Assembly: GCA_035610365.1 (NCBI GenBank)
Contig: CM069438.1
Span: forward strand, 32,233,869-32,297,868
Origin: Aquatica leii
Lineage: Eukaryota > Arthropoda > Insecta > Coleoptera > Lampyridae
Length of the DNA stretch: 64,000 bases
Reading direction: 5' to 3'
Part shown: positions 35,048 to 47,457 of the stretch, piece by piece
Numbering within the stretch: the stretch's first letter is position 1
Layout: the number at the start of each line of letters is the position of its first letter
Made by a program: the position numbers and the translations under genes
The notes under the pieces: generated by a model
The model's database searches: none
What the model saw: only the letters and a program-made list of their open reading frames with translations
Told to the model about the DNA's origin: nothing

Positions 35048-35532
35048 TGGGAGAAGGAAGAATCTCTCAGATTCTTCCTTCTCCCAAAAACAAAGACAAA
35101 TTTCCTACACTTTCATCTCAAGGTGTATACCAAATTCCCTGTTCTTGTGGTTTAGTCTTCATTGGTGAAACCGGTCGTTCCGTCATTACTCGCATTTCAG
35201 AACATGATCGTTATATAAGGAAAAGGTATACTTCCAAGTCTGCGGTCGCTGAACATCATTTTACTACAGGTCACAAGATAGATTTTGATAATGTTACGTT
35301 GATTGCCAAATCTCCATTCTTTTTCAACAGGAAATTCCGAGAAAGCATAGAAATCATCAAACACCTCAATAACTTCAATCGCGATCATGGTTTCGAACTA
35401 TCCCCTCTTTGGTTCCCGGTAATTAGTCATTTATCAAAAACACGCCCCCTAGCAACCGTAACCCAATTAGGGTCGAGCTCAATCATTCGTGACGATCCTT
35501 TTCCTTTAAATACGGAGACTATTTCTTCTTAA
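35048..35532 (+). pseudogene. Penelope-like GIY-YIG endonuclease domain
   Basis: Protein from the end of the RT-EN linker (ISQILPSPKNKDKFPT) into the endonuclease: GVYQIPCSCGLVFIGETGR, where GVY and FIG stand for the GIY and YIG motifs, then RISEHDRYI, and SAVAEHHFTTGHKIDF with the conserved His and Glu region, then RESIEIIKHLNNFNRD. It ends at a stop at 35532. The domain reads without interruption, but the N-terminal RT is missing, so this is a fragment. In a full element it nicks target DNA for reverse transcription. Confidence 0.85.
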
Positions 35533-35750
35533 GTCACTTCTACGGAGTTTAGAATCTGGCTTGGTTCACAAGTTGATTACCTAACTCGGCAGTGGTTCTT
35601 TGTTAGATGTTCGTTTGCTTTTTCAAGTTATCGTTTTCTTTCTTACCTTTTCAGAGTTTAGGTTATAGCTTATTTCACAAGTGGATAACCTAACTTTTGA
35701 GAAGTTCTTAGTTAGATTTCGATTGCTTGTTTGAGTTTTGCGATTTATCT

Positions 35751-35812
35751 CACGCCCTGATGAAGCCCCTTACGAAAGTGGGCGAAACGTTGGCAGCTTC
35801 GGTTGCAACTAT
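35751..35812 (+). ncRNA. Hammerhead-ribozyme-like motif, right arm
   Basis: CTGATGA (35757-35763), then a stem of GCCC (35765-35768) with GGGC (35780-35783) extended by CTT/AAG, then GAAA (35784-35787), then a hairpin of GTTG (35789-35792) with CAAC (35806-35809). This is the order of the hammerhead core. Stem I pairing is not evident, and there is an extra A after CTGATGA, so it may be decayed. Confidence 0.5.
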
Positions 35813-35849
35813 GACACGGTCCAAACCCGGAAGACATTCTAATGTTAGT

Positions 35850-36180
35850 AAAGACATGCAAAAACCCACACGTTCAAAGAAGGAGACATGGTTCTTTGCA
35901 AGCAGATTCGTAAAAACAACCTTACACCCAGATTCAATCCACACCCATACAAAATAAAACAAGTAAAAGGTACACAAATTATGGCAGAAAGAGGTGACGG
36001 TGACGAGACTATAATAAGAAATTCATCATTGTTTAAACGTTTTCACTCTGAAACCTCAAAAACATTATGTCCTAAAACCATCCCCCTAACTACGCATCTC
36101 CAACTACAACCAAACATGCAACCCACCAAACAATTACCTCTGAGCACTTCGTGAAAGATTAACCTCAGAAAAACACCCAA
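35850..36180 (+). pseudogene. Ty3/gypsy integrase C-terminal remnant
   Basis: Translation gives FKEGDMVLCKQIRKNN, LTPRFNPHPYKI, KGTQIMAERG and NSSLFKRF (about 35875-36060). This is the order found in the C-terminal domain of gypsy integrases. The rest of pol is absent; the Penelope-like fragment abuts its 5' side, probably having inserted there. Confidence 0.65.
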
Positions 36181-37700
36181 CCTAGAGAACATATTAACCA
36201 CAATCAGTGACGAGCCTTTTGTTCATGAACCAAAAGAAGAGGATGAACACAAGGATACTAAAGATACCAAACGAATAGACCTCGCTCTCGATACTTCTAT
36301 CACAATCTGTACTAAGATGCACGTTAAAAGACTTCTAAATATTTTATTTGAATAAATTTCACAACTTTTGATTTAATAAGCAATGGCAATAGTGTTCATA
36401 ATCGAAATATTTTTTTTATTAATTAGTTTTGTTGATTTTCTTATGATTTATAATTTTTTAAAGGTAAAAAATTACATTTTAACCTAATCAAGTTGAAATT
36501 AATCTGCTGTTTAAGTTATTTTCACTTGAACGGAAGGAAACTTTCACAAAAAATTAATCTCGTTTGCTGTTTGATGCATTCATTTTTAAATTGAACTATA
36601 GAAAAATTGCTATTAATTTTATAATTTACGGACATAATAAAATGTACTGTTTACGGTTAAATAAATGTATTCAAATTTAAGGTTGACAAAATTAATAAAA
36701 AACAACATAACACTACAAATTTATTTTGAAATTTTATTTAATTTTCTTGGTTTTAATTCTTTCTGCATCGGTTTCTTGAGCTGGTGTATTCGCTCTTTTT
36801 TTTTCTACTTTTTTTTCACTAAGCTTTATATTTTGATAGTTCATTTTAATAATGGTAATGTTTTCTTTTTTCTTAATTTAATGCTTAATTTTTTTACAAC
36901 GTGTGACTTTTTAAAGAATCACCGTGGGAATGTTTGAAGTAGTGATTCCATTTTTTTGCTTTTTTATGCCATTTTCTTTAATAAATTCATGTTAATCAAT
37001 TTTATTTAAAAAACCTAATAATTCATTTTGTAAATCTCGTTCATATAAATGCTCTGTAAAATGACTAGAACAAATTACGCTAGTATTAGAATTCATGTTA
37101 TCAGCCTTTTTACAACGCCTAATCCATTCATTTTTAATCGTAATAGACACTAAATCGGTGCTTTTTGGAAACTTGTGGTATGTAATCTTAAGGTTCTTAT
37201 TTTTGGTTGCAATCAGGCTGTTATGGCAACCAAATACAGCGCAACTTCTAATATAATGTAAATAAGTTTAAATTTTAAATTAAACCTGATAATAATTAGA
37301 AATTCTTACAGGCAACTTGTAGGCACGTATTTGAACGAATAAAACACCAACAAATGTAATAATTGTTATAAAAAAAAATCGCAAAACCGTTGTATATAAG
37401 CACATTTATAAGCAGCGAGCCGATATGTGGTCTACGGCTGAGGTCACGCATCAAGATTTACTGATGTCGGGCGGCTTACATTGCGAGAATACGAATCGAG
37501 CAATCCTATTCATTTAGTATCCTTGGGATGAACATGCTTCTGTAATCTCTCAGGAAGAAGATGATTCTCACTTAAGTTCCCATGATGATGACAAATACTT
37601 GTTCCGTCATTACGTAAGAATTTATCAGTTTATTTGTCTTATTTACATGCAGTATTTTTATATTTGTTTATTATTTTACCTAGGGGTGGTCCCAATATGG
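36181..37700. other. Intergenic, no gene seen
   Basis: Long AT-rich stretch with short Phe/Leu-rich open frames that resemble nothing. A GCGAGCCGATATGTGGTCTA region near 37410-37500 is more GC-rich but was not recognised. Confidence 0.5.
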
Positions 37701-40530
37701 TCCCGGCACCGCGACCTGTAGGTCTATTTAGCTCCCCGATGTTTTGTACTCTTCTAGAATACCTGTATCTTTGACAAAGTCCAGGATTTCAGTAGGGCGA
37801 ATCTTCGTTACTTCCTCTTGTGTAATCTTTTCATTTCCAAGTAGGCGTTCCCTTGCCCTTGTGAATGCTTCACAGTGGCAGATGACTTGGTATGGAGTTT
37901 CTTCCTCCTCACCACAACCCTTACATAACGGGCTATCAGTCAGTCCCATTTTATGCAGGTGTTTGTTTAAACGACAGTGCCCTGTCACCATCTCTGTCGC
38001 AAGTTTGATGTTCGTCCTACTTAACTGTAAGATGGACGTTGCTAAGCCCCCGTCGGGGGTTTCCAGAAAGACCTTAGAATGATCTTGTCCTGGGACTTTC
38101 GACCAGTGTTTGCAGTGCTCTTTTGTGAGTATTGCTTGAATCTCCTGTTTGGCTGTGTTTTATGTAATCCCACAAGCCGGTTCAGGGCCTATGAGTGGTT
38201 TCGCGCTTGCGGCCCTGGCAAGCTCGTCAGCAACCTGGTTACCCGCGATTCCCGCATGCCCAGGTGCCCACACTAGTGTAACTGTATTACACTTACCTAG
38301 TGCGTTTAGCATTTGTGTGCATTCAAGTACTTGCCCTGAGTTCACCACATATGATTCTAATGCTGCAATCGCTGCTTTGCTGTCTGTGATTATAAAGATT
38401 CTCCTTTTAGAAAGGTTCTCTTTTATTAGTTGAGCAGATGCTGTCAGGATTGCATATACCTCGGCTTGAAACACGGTCGCTTTTTGACCTAGGCTTATAG
38501 AGATTCTGCAGCCCTGTCCATTGCTCCCGTACACTCCAGAGCCAGTGCTTTTAGTGGTTTTTGAGCCATCTATGTAATACACGATTTCATTCAGCTTTGT
38601 TTTGTTGGAATTGTTCTCCCAGTCGTAACGGGTGGGGATTGTTGTCTTAAACAGTTTAATAGGACAAACTGTTTTGGGTATTCTCTCAGTTATCATACTG
38701 AGGTTTTAGTCTTAAGAGATCTCGTCAAAGATTTTCGAATGCCCCACCCTTAACGATCCCTCCTCGTCGTTGACTCTCAGACGGTATGCCCCTCTGAGTA
38801 CCTCCGCCCTAATTACTAGGTGTAGTGGCGGCAGGTCTAGGAGAGTCTCCATGGCTGCCGTCAGGGTAGTTGTCATTGCCCCCGTGATTCCAAGGTAAGC
38901 TCTACGCTGTACCTTGCTGAATGTCTGTATGGCTCTCTGGGTGAAGGTCCTATGCCACCACACCAGTGACGCGTTCGTAATGATTGGTCTGATCATTCAG
39001 TGGGTCATCTTTGGAGATAAGCCCTACTTGCTCCCGAACGCTCGCCTGCAAGCCCACAAGGACTTTGTGGCTTTGTTCGCTATTCTCCCCAAGTGTGGTT
39101 TGAAGGTTATCCCCTGGTCTAATGTTACGCCCAAGTATTTGCCTTCCCTCACTACCTGTAGCTTGACTCCGTACATTGCTATGCTCTTTAGATTTGTCGG
39201 GCCTTTCCTGCGTGAGAAGAGAATGAGGCTCGTTTTTGCCGGATTGACCGACAAGCCCTCTTCTTTACATCACCGTTCAGCTAGATTTAAAGCTCCCTAC
39301 ATCACAACTGATACGGTCTCCTCAAATCTGCCACGTACCACAATCACTATGTCGTCGGCATAGCCAACCGTGTTGTAGCCTGCCTCACTTAATTTCCTCG
39401 GCAGTCCGTCTACCACCAAACACCACAGTAACGGGGAGAGAACTCCCCCCCTGCGGACATCCTTGTGCAGCTCAGACCGCTACAGAGTCGTTAATCGAGC
39501 CGTAATGTTTCTATGTCTTAGCATGGTATCAATCCATCTAACCACGGTAGTATGTACCCCTTTGCTTTCCATAGCAGCTCTAATCGATTCTAGAAAGGTA
39601 TTATCAAACGCCCCCTCTATGTCTAAAAACGCCCCCAGAGCAACTCCCTTGCAGGAGATCGCCCTTTCGGCTGAGTCCACTACTCTGTGGACGGCAAGTT
39701 CACAGGATTTACCTGGTTGATAGGCACATTGGTATTTACTGATGAGATCAGGACCCAGCACATCGTCCCTAATGTGTCGCTCAATGAGTTTCTCTAATAG
39801 TTTGAGGAGAAATGACGTTAGGCTAGGGCGTATGAGTCCCGCCCAGGTTTGGGTATAAATACGACTTTTACGTCCCTCCACGCCATAGGTATGTATCCCA
39901 GGGCAACGCTTGCCCTTAGGAATGTACATAGTGTGGAGACTAGCAGGTCTAAGCCTTGTTGTAATAGAGCAGGGAAAATTCCATCCATCCCTGGGGATTT
40001 GTATGGATAAAAATTTTTGACTGCCCACCTAATTTTGGTTAAATTCACTATCTGACGAGCTAGAACCCAATCTGTCCTGTTTCCTCTCGAGAGGAGTTCC
40101 AGAGTTGTTGATACGTTAGCGTCAGATTTGGTGAGGGTCTTTGATCCCGGAAAGTGTGATTGGAGCAGAAGCTCCAAAGTCTCTTTTACGGTCTCTGTGT
40201 AACCCCCTACCCTTTTCTTCAAGGAACCGATTCTAGCTTCTGTTCCTCCTTGTAAAGCTCTTTGGAGTTTCGCACCTTCTAGAATCTGTTCGATTTCCTC
40301 GCAGTGCCTCCTCCACGAGTCACGTATTGCCTTTTTTATGGCCTTATTGTATTCAGTGAGCGTGGTTCGGTATAAACCCCATTCCCCAGTGTTTTTTGCT
40401 CTATTAAAGAGCTTTCTTGTCTGAGACCGCAATCGAGAGAGTCCCTCATGCCACCAGGGCATTTTACTTGAGGTTCTTTTCTCTTTCGCGGGACAGCTTG
40501 CCTAATAGGCATCTTTGATGGCCATGCGAA
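37700..40530 (-). pseudogene. RNase H-bearing LINE pol, 5'-truncated (I-superclade-like)
   Basis: On the minus strand, in order: a pre-RT region (WWHEGLSRLRSQTRKLFNRA, 40460-40380); RT core pieces (YKSPGMDGIFPALLQ near 39980, AYQPGKSCELAVHRVVD near 39700, LSPLLWCLVVDGLP and the catalytic YADD near 39360); a thumb (KYLGVTLDQ, 39130); an RNase H domain at 38696-38160 (YIDGSK, AEVYAI, TDSKAA, ADELARAA, all four acidic positions present); and a terminal CCHC-like segment (CKGCGEEEETPYQVICHC, 37990-37860). Several frameshifts and stops break it. The endonuclease half is absent. RNase H after RT is typical of I-type LINEs. Confidence 0.85.
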
Positions 40531-40816
40531 GGTACTTATTTTCCAAAACATAAAATTCCAAATAAGCCCTTGAATGGAACAAATTTGTATATGACAAACC
40601 AAGGGCGTACTAAACGAAGTGCAATTACTAAATAAAATAAAGTAATTGGTAATATTACATTTGCTTGCAAGATTAAATCTCGCGATGATTTCAGTTGAAT
40701 GTTATAATGGTGTTATGTAAACACTTCGAGTTTTATCAAAGAAAGAAGTTTTGATATGTGAATACAAATACAAAACGCTATCTTTTTCTTACCGCATTTT
40801 ATTTTATTAATTTTCA

Positions 40817-41737
40817 AATGTGTAGGAAATTTGTCTTTGAGAGAAGGTAGAATCTGAGGGATTTTGCCGGTCAAGTTGAATATGGATTTAATACCATTAT
40901 TACGAAAATTGATCTGTAACCTTGTGAATGTAGTTTAAAAAGGCCAATTTCGGGTTGGATTCGGGAGTAGAAATGTCCTTAGGTAATCGAGTACGTGGAT
41001 GTAGACGACGATTAATAACTCTATGGATATCTAGCTTTACATAACCATTGTTCACTAAGGTTCTAGTAAGATGACAAAATTCCGAGTCTGGATTCTCAGG
41101 TTGGCAAATAGAAATGGCACGATGAACTAAAGATTCAATAACAGAACATTTATGTGCAGGATAACGATGAGACGATGCATGAAGGTATCTGTCCGCATGT
41201 GTGGGTTTACGATAAACAGAATGGCCCAGAAGTCTGTCGGGCTTACGAGTCACAAGAACGTCAAGAAATGGAAGAGACCCATTACTTTCGATTTCCATAG
41301 TAAATTTGATATCTAAGAGTTGAGGATGTGATAAAAGGTTTTACCTGTAAACTCGCAAACAATGTTGGAGAAAAACTTGGCTAGCTTGTAGGTAGGAGAT
41401 TGGATAATACTGACGATAGGTCGAAAACGAATACCTTGTTTGTGAATTTTGGGAAGTCCGTATATACGAGGTGGTTTAGAATCTGATGGGGTAAGTCGAC
41501 GTTTAGTTTTATGAGGTAGATTGGAAGATTTGGCTGACTTCACGTTCAATCCTCGAAGTGGGGTTGTGAGTTAGAAGAGCGTAAGTTTCCTTAGACAACA
41601 TAGAATTGATTTTCGAAACAATCAATTTTGTTCAAAACTACAGTAGCGTTGCCTTTGTCATCTGGAAGAACAATAATATCAGGGTTCGTACGAAGACTTT
41701 TTAGAGCTGACTTTTCCGACTTAGAAATGTTGGATAG
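40817..41737 (-). pseudogene. Penelope-like reverse transcriptase fragment
   Basis: Minus-strand pieces: DDKGNATVVLNK (about 41690-41650), PPRIYGLPKIHKQGIRFRPI and SPTYKLAKFFSNI (41549-41340), then SLPFLDVLVTRK and VYRKPTHADRYLHASSHR (41298-41150), and KDKFPT at the 3' end near 40830. These are the fingers and later RT motifs of Penelope-like elements. The part between, with the catalytic YxDD box, is missing, and the frame is broken. Its last 50 bases overlap the start of the endonuclease fragment at 35048, so both belong to one family. Confidence 0.82.
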
Positions 41738-42325
41738 CGTCACGCTTTTAAACCTTTAATACAAAGAAAACATTTTTTTAATAATTTTTTCAGAAAAAAA
41801 ATTTTTTTTTGGCGTAAAATAAACATTTTCAATTCACTTCATAGGTATCCCCGCGAGATGGGGGTTTTAAATCACCATTATTAATAATTGTGATCTTTTA
41901 ATTTCGATAATTTTTTAGTAATTTCTAGTACCTAATTGAAAATAATAATTATAAATGATGATTTTTATACATTCTAAATAAATACAAGGTACCAAAAACT
42001 TACCAAATAGATTTGTTTATACACTAAAAGACCCAGCGTTAGATAATAAAAAGAACAGATAAATAAAGTAGTCAGAACACCAACAAAAACAAATACAGAG
42101 TGTACCACTTTGATATACCAAAGGAGCGTACGGGTGTTGAGTAGGCACCAGAGAACAAGAAGGAAAGTGGGCACGCGCACTAAGTTTGCATTTGTTTTCC
42201 CGCATAGGACATCCCATCTTACGTTTTTCATTGACATCCTAAAGAGGTCCGTTTTAAAACTCTAGATGTAAAGACATCATTTGAACATACAACGAACGTC
42301 CCTGGGACGTCGTGTGTTTACTGGG
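41738..42325 (+). mobile_element. TIR element copy C (right part only)
   Basis: The sequence from GTCACGCTTTTAAACC to GTGTTTACTGGG matches the right third of copy A (21114-21741). The left two-thirds are absent, replaced by the Penelope-like fragment. Confidence 0.75.
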
Positions 42326-43189
42326 GAATCATCGTAAAACGATGGTAACACGGAGCAACACGTAATTTTCGGTCTTCCCGCTAGCTGAAGTTTACGTAAT
42401 TACGCGCGTTTTTAATCGAATTTAAATTGAACCATCTCAATATTGAAGCATATTGCTTCAACACTTGACATTCTGAGACCCTGCGCTCGGACTTGAAATT
42501 CCCTAACCTTAAGAATATTTCAATCAACGGTTAGACTGCATCGCCATTTTATTATAAGTGAATAACGCACGACACTGACCGTTTACACAATTTATTTACA
42601 TAAAATATCTCAATCTGCCCCTTTTTAGAAGTTAACAGTTTTTAGTGTCGGTTCAGTTCGCACTAAATTCTATTTAATACGCGTTCTTACGCCCATATAA
42701 GGCAATTTTACATAATATCCAACCCTTATTGGTTGATTCTAAATTATTAAGTTACAAAAACTAAATATTTCAAACATAATTTAACACAAAAAAAACTAGT
42801 ACACGTGCACCCATTCGATCGTCGTAAGTCAACTTATATTCGGTGCCGCCATGTTGTGCACGTGAATCCTTTTCTATTCATTATTTCAATTTGGCACAAG
42901 CAATTTACATTTTTTTTAAATTAAATTTACGATTTGTAAAGAAATCAAATCGTTTTTAACATAATAGTTTTTAATAACCCAAATAATTATCTAAAACGTT
43001 TAAATATTCTAAGCTAAAGCTACCTTTAAATAAAAGTAGTTTTGAAATCAAAAGTTGTCGCACACTAATAATTACGTCGCACTCAGTTTTGAAATCGCAT
43101 TTGTCACAAATATTCGCTTTTCTTTTTATGCTTAACTAAATTACAGTGATAACATATGAATTCTTAAAACAGACTTGTTGGTACTGTAG

Positions 43190-43426
43190 TAATAATATTT
43201 AAATGATTTCTCACCAGTGTGCTTTATGCATTAGTTTTCAATTGAGCCTTTTGTTTATTTGCAATAATCACATATATTACAATTATGATTTCTCACCACT
43301 ATATCGAGGCATGTTTTCTTAAATTGCTTTTGTAGGTAATGCAGTAATATATTGTATTTATATGGTATTTTGCCAGTATGCTGACGCATATAAATATTTA
43401 AATTTCCTAACTCGCTGCTGCAGTAA
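43190..43426 (-). pseudogene. Decayed C-terminal fingers of copy 4
   Basis: Behind the stop at 43427 the minus strand still reads CNICNYCSSELGNLNIYMRQH with a degraded linker (43455-43375 region), then NICDYC-like pieces (about 43290-43260), with frame changes. At least three former fingers are visible. They match the relics after copies 1 and 5. Confidence 0.75.
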
Positions 43427-44807
43427 TTACATATATTGCAATTCTGATTTTTCACCAGTATGCTGAAGCAAATGTCTTTTTAAATTGGATTTGTACGTAC
43501 TGCAGTAGTCACATATATTGCATTTAAATGGTTTTTCACCAGTGTGCTGCTGCAAGTGTATTTTTAAATACGACATGGTGGTACCACTGTAATCACATAC
43601 ATTGCATTTAAATGGTTTGTCACCACTGTGCTTACGTATATGCAATTTTAAATTTCTCAAATCATTGGTACAGTAATCACATATATTGCATTTAAAGGGT
43701 TTCTCACCAGTGTGCTTACGTATATGCATTTTTAAATTTTTCAAATGATTGCTACAGTAATCACATATATTGCATTTAAATGGTTTCTCACCAGTATGGT
43801 TACACATATGCCTTTTTAAAGTTCCCAAACGACTGCTACAGTAATCACATATACTGCATTTAAATGGTTTTTCACCAGTGTGCTGCCGTAAGTGTATTTT
43901 TAAAACTGCCTTCGATGTAGTACAGTAATCACATATATTGCATTTATATGGTTTTTCACAAGTATGCTGACGCATATGAATATTTAAATTTCCTAATTGG
44001 CTGCTACAGTAATCACAAATGTTGCATTTAAATGGTTTCTCACCAGTGTGCCTCCGCAAATGCCTTTGTAAATTCGACAAGGTGATAGTGCAGTAATCAC
44101 ATATACTGCATTTAAATGGTTTCTCATCAGTATGCTGACGCATATGAATATTTAAATTTCCTATCTGGCTACTACAATAATCACATATATTGCATTTAAA
44201 TGGTTTGTCACCAGTGTGCTTACGTATATGTATTTTTAAATTTCCCAAATATTTGCTACAGTAATCACATACATTGCATTTAAATGGTCCATCACCAGTA
44301 TACTTAAGCACACTTTTGTTTAAACTCGTCTTGGTGACACTACAGTAATTGAGTACATTACATTCAAATAGATTTATACTATTGTACTTAAGCAAATGTG
44401 CAGGCACATCCGTATTGGTTTCCAAACAGTCATTGCTGATAATTTGCGAATCTGAAAGTTTATCTGTATTATTCTCGTCAAGCAACTCTTCTTTAATTGT
44501 TGCTGGTTGTCGTAAATTCCTTATAGTTGTTTCAGTTTGTATACCCAGTTGTTTAAATTCATATATTTCTTCAATTGTAATCTTACATCTATTACAAGCA
44601 ATTGGGTTAGGTGTGATATTTAGATCCTATAAGGAGGTTAATGTTAGTCAATAGAACCCATCCAGTTGTACTTACAATTTCTGGCATAAAATACAACAAC
44701 TTGGATTGTAGGTTGAACTCGTTATCATTGTTGAGAAAGTAATACTGCACCGTTTCCACTATTTCTAGTAAACAAATTCGACAAGTGTTGGTTGCCTTTT
44801 CTCCCAT
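43427..44807 (-). CDS. ZAD-C2H2 zinc-finger protein, copy 4 (443 aa, two exons)
   Basis: Exon 1 is 44807-44676 (44 codons; MGEKATNTCRICLL). The intron is 44675-44627 (49 bp, phase 0). Exon 2 is 44626-43427, with the second ZAD pair CNRC, a linker about 20 residues longer than in copy 1 before the degenerate finger, and 10 canonical fingers. Finger order matches copy 5 except around fingers 6-8, where copy 4 has an extra finger. The frame ends SELQYM, where a 2-base loss in the linker shifts it out of the next finger. Probably a nuclear DNA-binding protein; target unknown. Confidence 0.88.
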
Positions 44808-44880
44808 ATTGGCGTATATACGTATTATTGCATATTAATTGAGTTCTAATATTATATATCGCTTGTTGTTCAACGCTACT

Positions 44881-47021
44881 CAAAGCCTTGACTTTTTTTT
44901 TATTGTTGGTGTTGAACACTAACACGAACACCACTAGATGGCAACCATGGCAACTGAGAAAACTAAGTTGGAAATCTATTGGCAGTGGCGTACAGTATAC
45001 TATTATATTGAACGCAAAATTAAAATAAAACGATTCTCGTGGTTATTGTTTTAAAGATTTTCTTTAAACAGGTTATAATAATTATTCTTTCCTGTATCTA
45101 TTGTTTTAATTATTTGCGGTTTTTGACGTTAAATATGTCAGTTCAGCACCGCGCCTAGCACATTTGATGTCCTTGTGCAAATTTAAAATAACGCTCTAAA
45201 TTTGTATTACGTTCATATGTGAGTACAGATACGGGTTAAGTTAGGTATTATTATCCACTATTAAAAAATAATTTTAAAAAGTATATTCATTTTTATAATT
45301 TACAAGTAGGTACAAACCATAAGCCATACAAGTATTTGTTCATTAGGGTACATAACATAATTATGTATAAACTTATAGAAAACAAAAATATATTCTAACA
45401 GTATTACAACTAAAATTTTTTCTATTTTAGTTTCAAATGTAGTATATTATACAAAAGCACAAGAAATAAAAAAAAATATTTAATACATTAAAAATACTTG
45501 TTTATATATCACAGGACGAAACTGATCGACAAATAAAAACAAAACAATTATTATTTTAATAATGCAACATTACCACGAGTCGATCATGCTCTGTGAAATT
45601 TTACGGAAAAAAATTCCCGAGAGTGAAATTACTGTAAGAACATTATACTGTGGTATGTTTTCAGATCCAGTAGAATCATTCTTTGTCGGTACCTTTGATG
45701 TTTGTTCCAAATATTGTGCTAGCTACGAGTTGATTTGAGTGGGAGAATTTTTAGCGCTAAGTTTAAATTTTAAATATTTTTAATTCAAAGGGTCAGTGCT
45801 ATTCACTTTTTCACGCTGTATGTTATTTCCTTTTTAAATCAATTTTATGCGATTTCGGTTATAACAAGGAAATTTAGATATGGATAGTCAACACTATAAT
45901 ATGAAATTTATACGTGTCCAAAATTTAAAAAAAATCGATCTTAGCAAGTTACTTCTTATCAAACTGTATAGCAATTTTTAACGACCCAGTATTAATGTAT
46001 TAAGATTTTTAAAAAACATTTTATTATATGATTTAACTTTTACATAACAAAAATAATTAACGTGCAACATCCACTATTAATAAAATTCTATATTGAAATC
46101 AAAATATACAGAACTCCTAATGCAAACTGTAAAATCTTATTAGAGTATCTACAACCCTTCGGAGCAGTTTTTGTTAGCCGTAAATTCGATTGTATAAAGG
46201 TGGCAGCATGAGTGACAGTTGCTTTAAGGAAGTGTTCATCACAATAGTTGCAGAATTGCTCATTAATTATTTTTGATACCACGATTTTTTCTTTACACAC
46301 AATTTTTGGAGACACTCAATTTTGTCTGCAGTTTTAATTTTTATCGAGGTTAGCAAAAAAACATCTGAAAAACGAAAGTAAAAATAATACCTAATTATAG
46401 ACTATGTGTTAATCTATACCTTTCGAGTATTTAACTAGAGTCGTTGCTAAATCTAAACAATGCAAACTACAAGTGGGTGGTACTTGTAACCTACAATGAC
46501 ACATTTTATTAATAAAAAAGAAACTTTAAAGTAATTACCATTACTTTCGCCCTGAATTGTAGTACTTGATGTGTTCATTAATTGAGCGTTCGTGCCATAG
46601 ATTTTGAAACTGAAAGAAAACCTTCTATATGTACATGGTTTTTAAAAAGAACCTATATATTAATGTTAAATGTTTTGATTTAAAACTTACGACAGTCTCC
46701 CTGTGGTGCACTAACTTTTAACCGTATTGATTCTATTAACGGAACAGTATCGGTTTTTCAGCAATTTCAAAATTACTGCTGTACATTCTGATTTGGTTGT
46801 AAAACAATAGTTACCATCTTTTGTCATCAAATCTGTAAGACCGCTATTTCTATGCCAATTTACATCTAGATAATTCAACCGATGAATTTACTTTTCAAAA
46901 ATTTACCTTGATTGCATCAGCTGGTATACGAAAAAAACTAAGGTTCGAATTAATACTACTATTATTTTAGCAAACAAGTTATAAATATTACATTACACAA
47001 AGACTTTAATAAGATTATATA
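44881..47021. other. Intergenic, no gene seen
   Basis: Over 2 kb of AT-rich DNA between the 5' flank of copy 4 and the LTR at 47022. Only short, featureless open frames occur. No repeat family was recognised by eye. Confidence 0.5.
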
Positions 47022-47370
47022 TGTAATGGTCTTTATGAGGCGAATTGATACAAGATGTTTTGTCCGACGAAATAAGAATTCAGTAAATGTTTAATTTAAT
47101 TTTATTTAATGGCTTTATTTTGATTAGTTACATGAATGTGACTTGTTATGAGCTTGAAAGAAAAAATAAGAATACTCGTTCGTTCCTATAGTTACATTTT
47201 ATATATAAGCGGCAAGCTTAAAGCAATCCTACAATTGTCGGTATTGAGAAATAAACTAATCTTCGCTTCCCACGGACGTTGCCTTTAAGTTACCGTCGCT
47301 TCTTAGTATCTACTAATAGCCTTATTTACAATATTCTTGAGCTTAAGGATTTAGGATCAGGTACATTACA
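47022..47370 (-). repeat. gypsy-2 3' LTR (349 bp, complete)
   Basis: Runs TGTAATGG to ACATTACA and closely matches the split 5' LTR at 53439-56950 except for a short stretch lost at that copy's insertion point. Contains TATATATAAG promoter-like sequence on the plus reading. Confidence 0.85.
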
Positions 47371-47457
47371 CCTTCCCCCTTTTAAGAAAACATATTACAC
47401 AGTTCAATATTTTTCGTGAATACTTAATTGCTATACCTAATTAGAATGATTATTACA

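Larger units (their letters stand above)
34887..35849 (+). mobile_element. Penelope-like element fragment with inverted 161-bp arms
   Basis: A GIY-YIG endonuclease region is bracketed by near-identical inverted arms at 34887-35047 and 35689-35849. The arms contain the CTGATGA...GAAA segments described below. The left arm joins the coding part at a perfect 17-bp hairpin (GGGAGAAGGAAGAATCT, 3-base loop, 35049-35085). Such inverted pseudo-LTR structures are known for Penelope-like elements. The RT part is absent here; a piece of the same family with RT lies at 40817-41737. Confidence 0.8.
42565..44880 (-). repeat. Duplicated zinc-finger unit 4
   Basis: This unit contains copy 4 and its 3' flank, very close to unit 5 (57900-58070 plus 61889-63863). 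It keeps the intact sequence at about 42705-42715, where unit 1 has the solo LTR, and at about 42755-42775, where unit 5 has the BEL element. It therefore gives the empty sites. Confidence 0.75.

Noticed and set aside
36665-36937. A Phe/Leu-rich 90-codon frame resembling a membrane protein
   Set aside because: The composition follows from AT-rich DNA; no start context, motif or conservation supports a gene.
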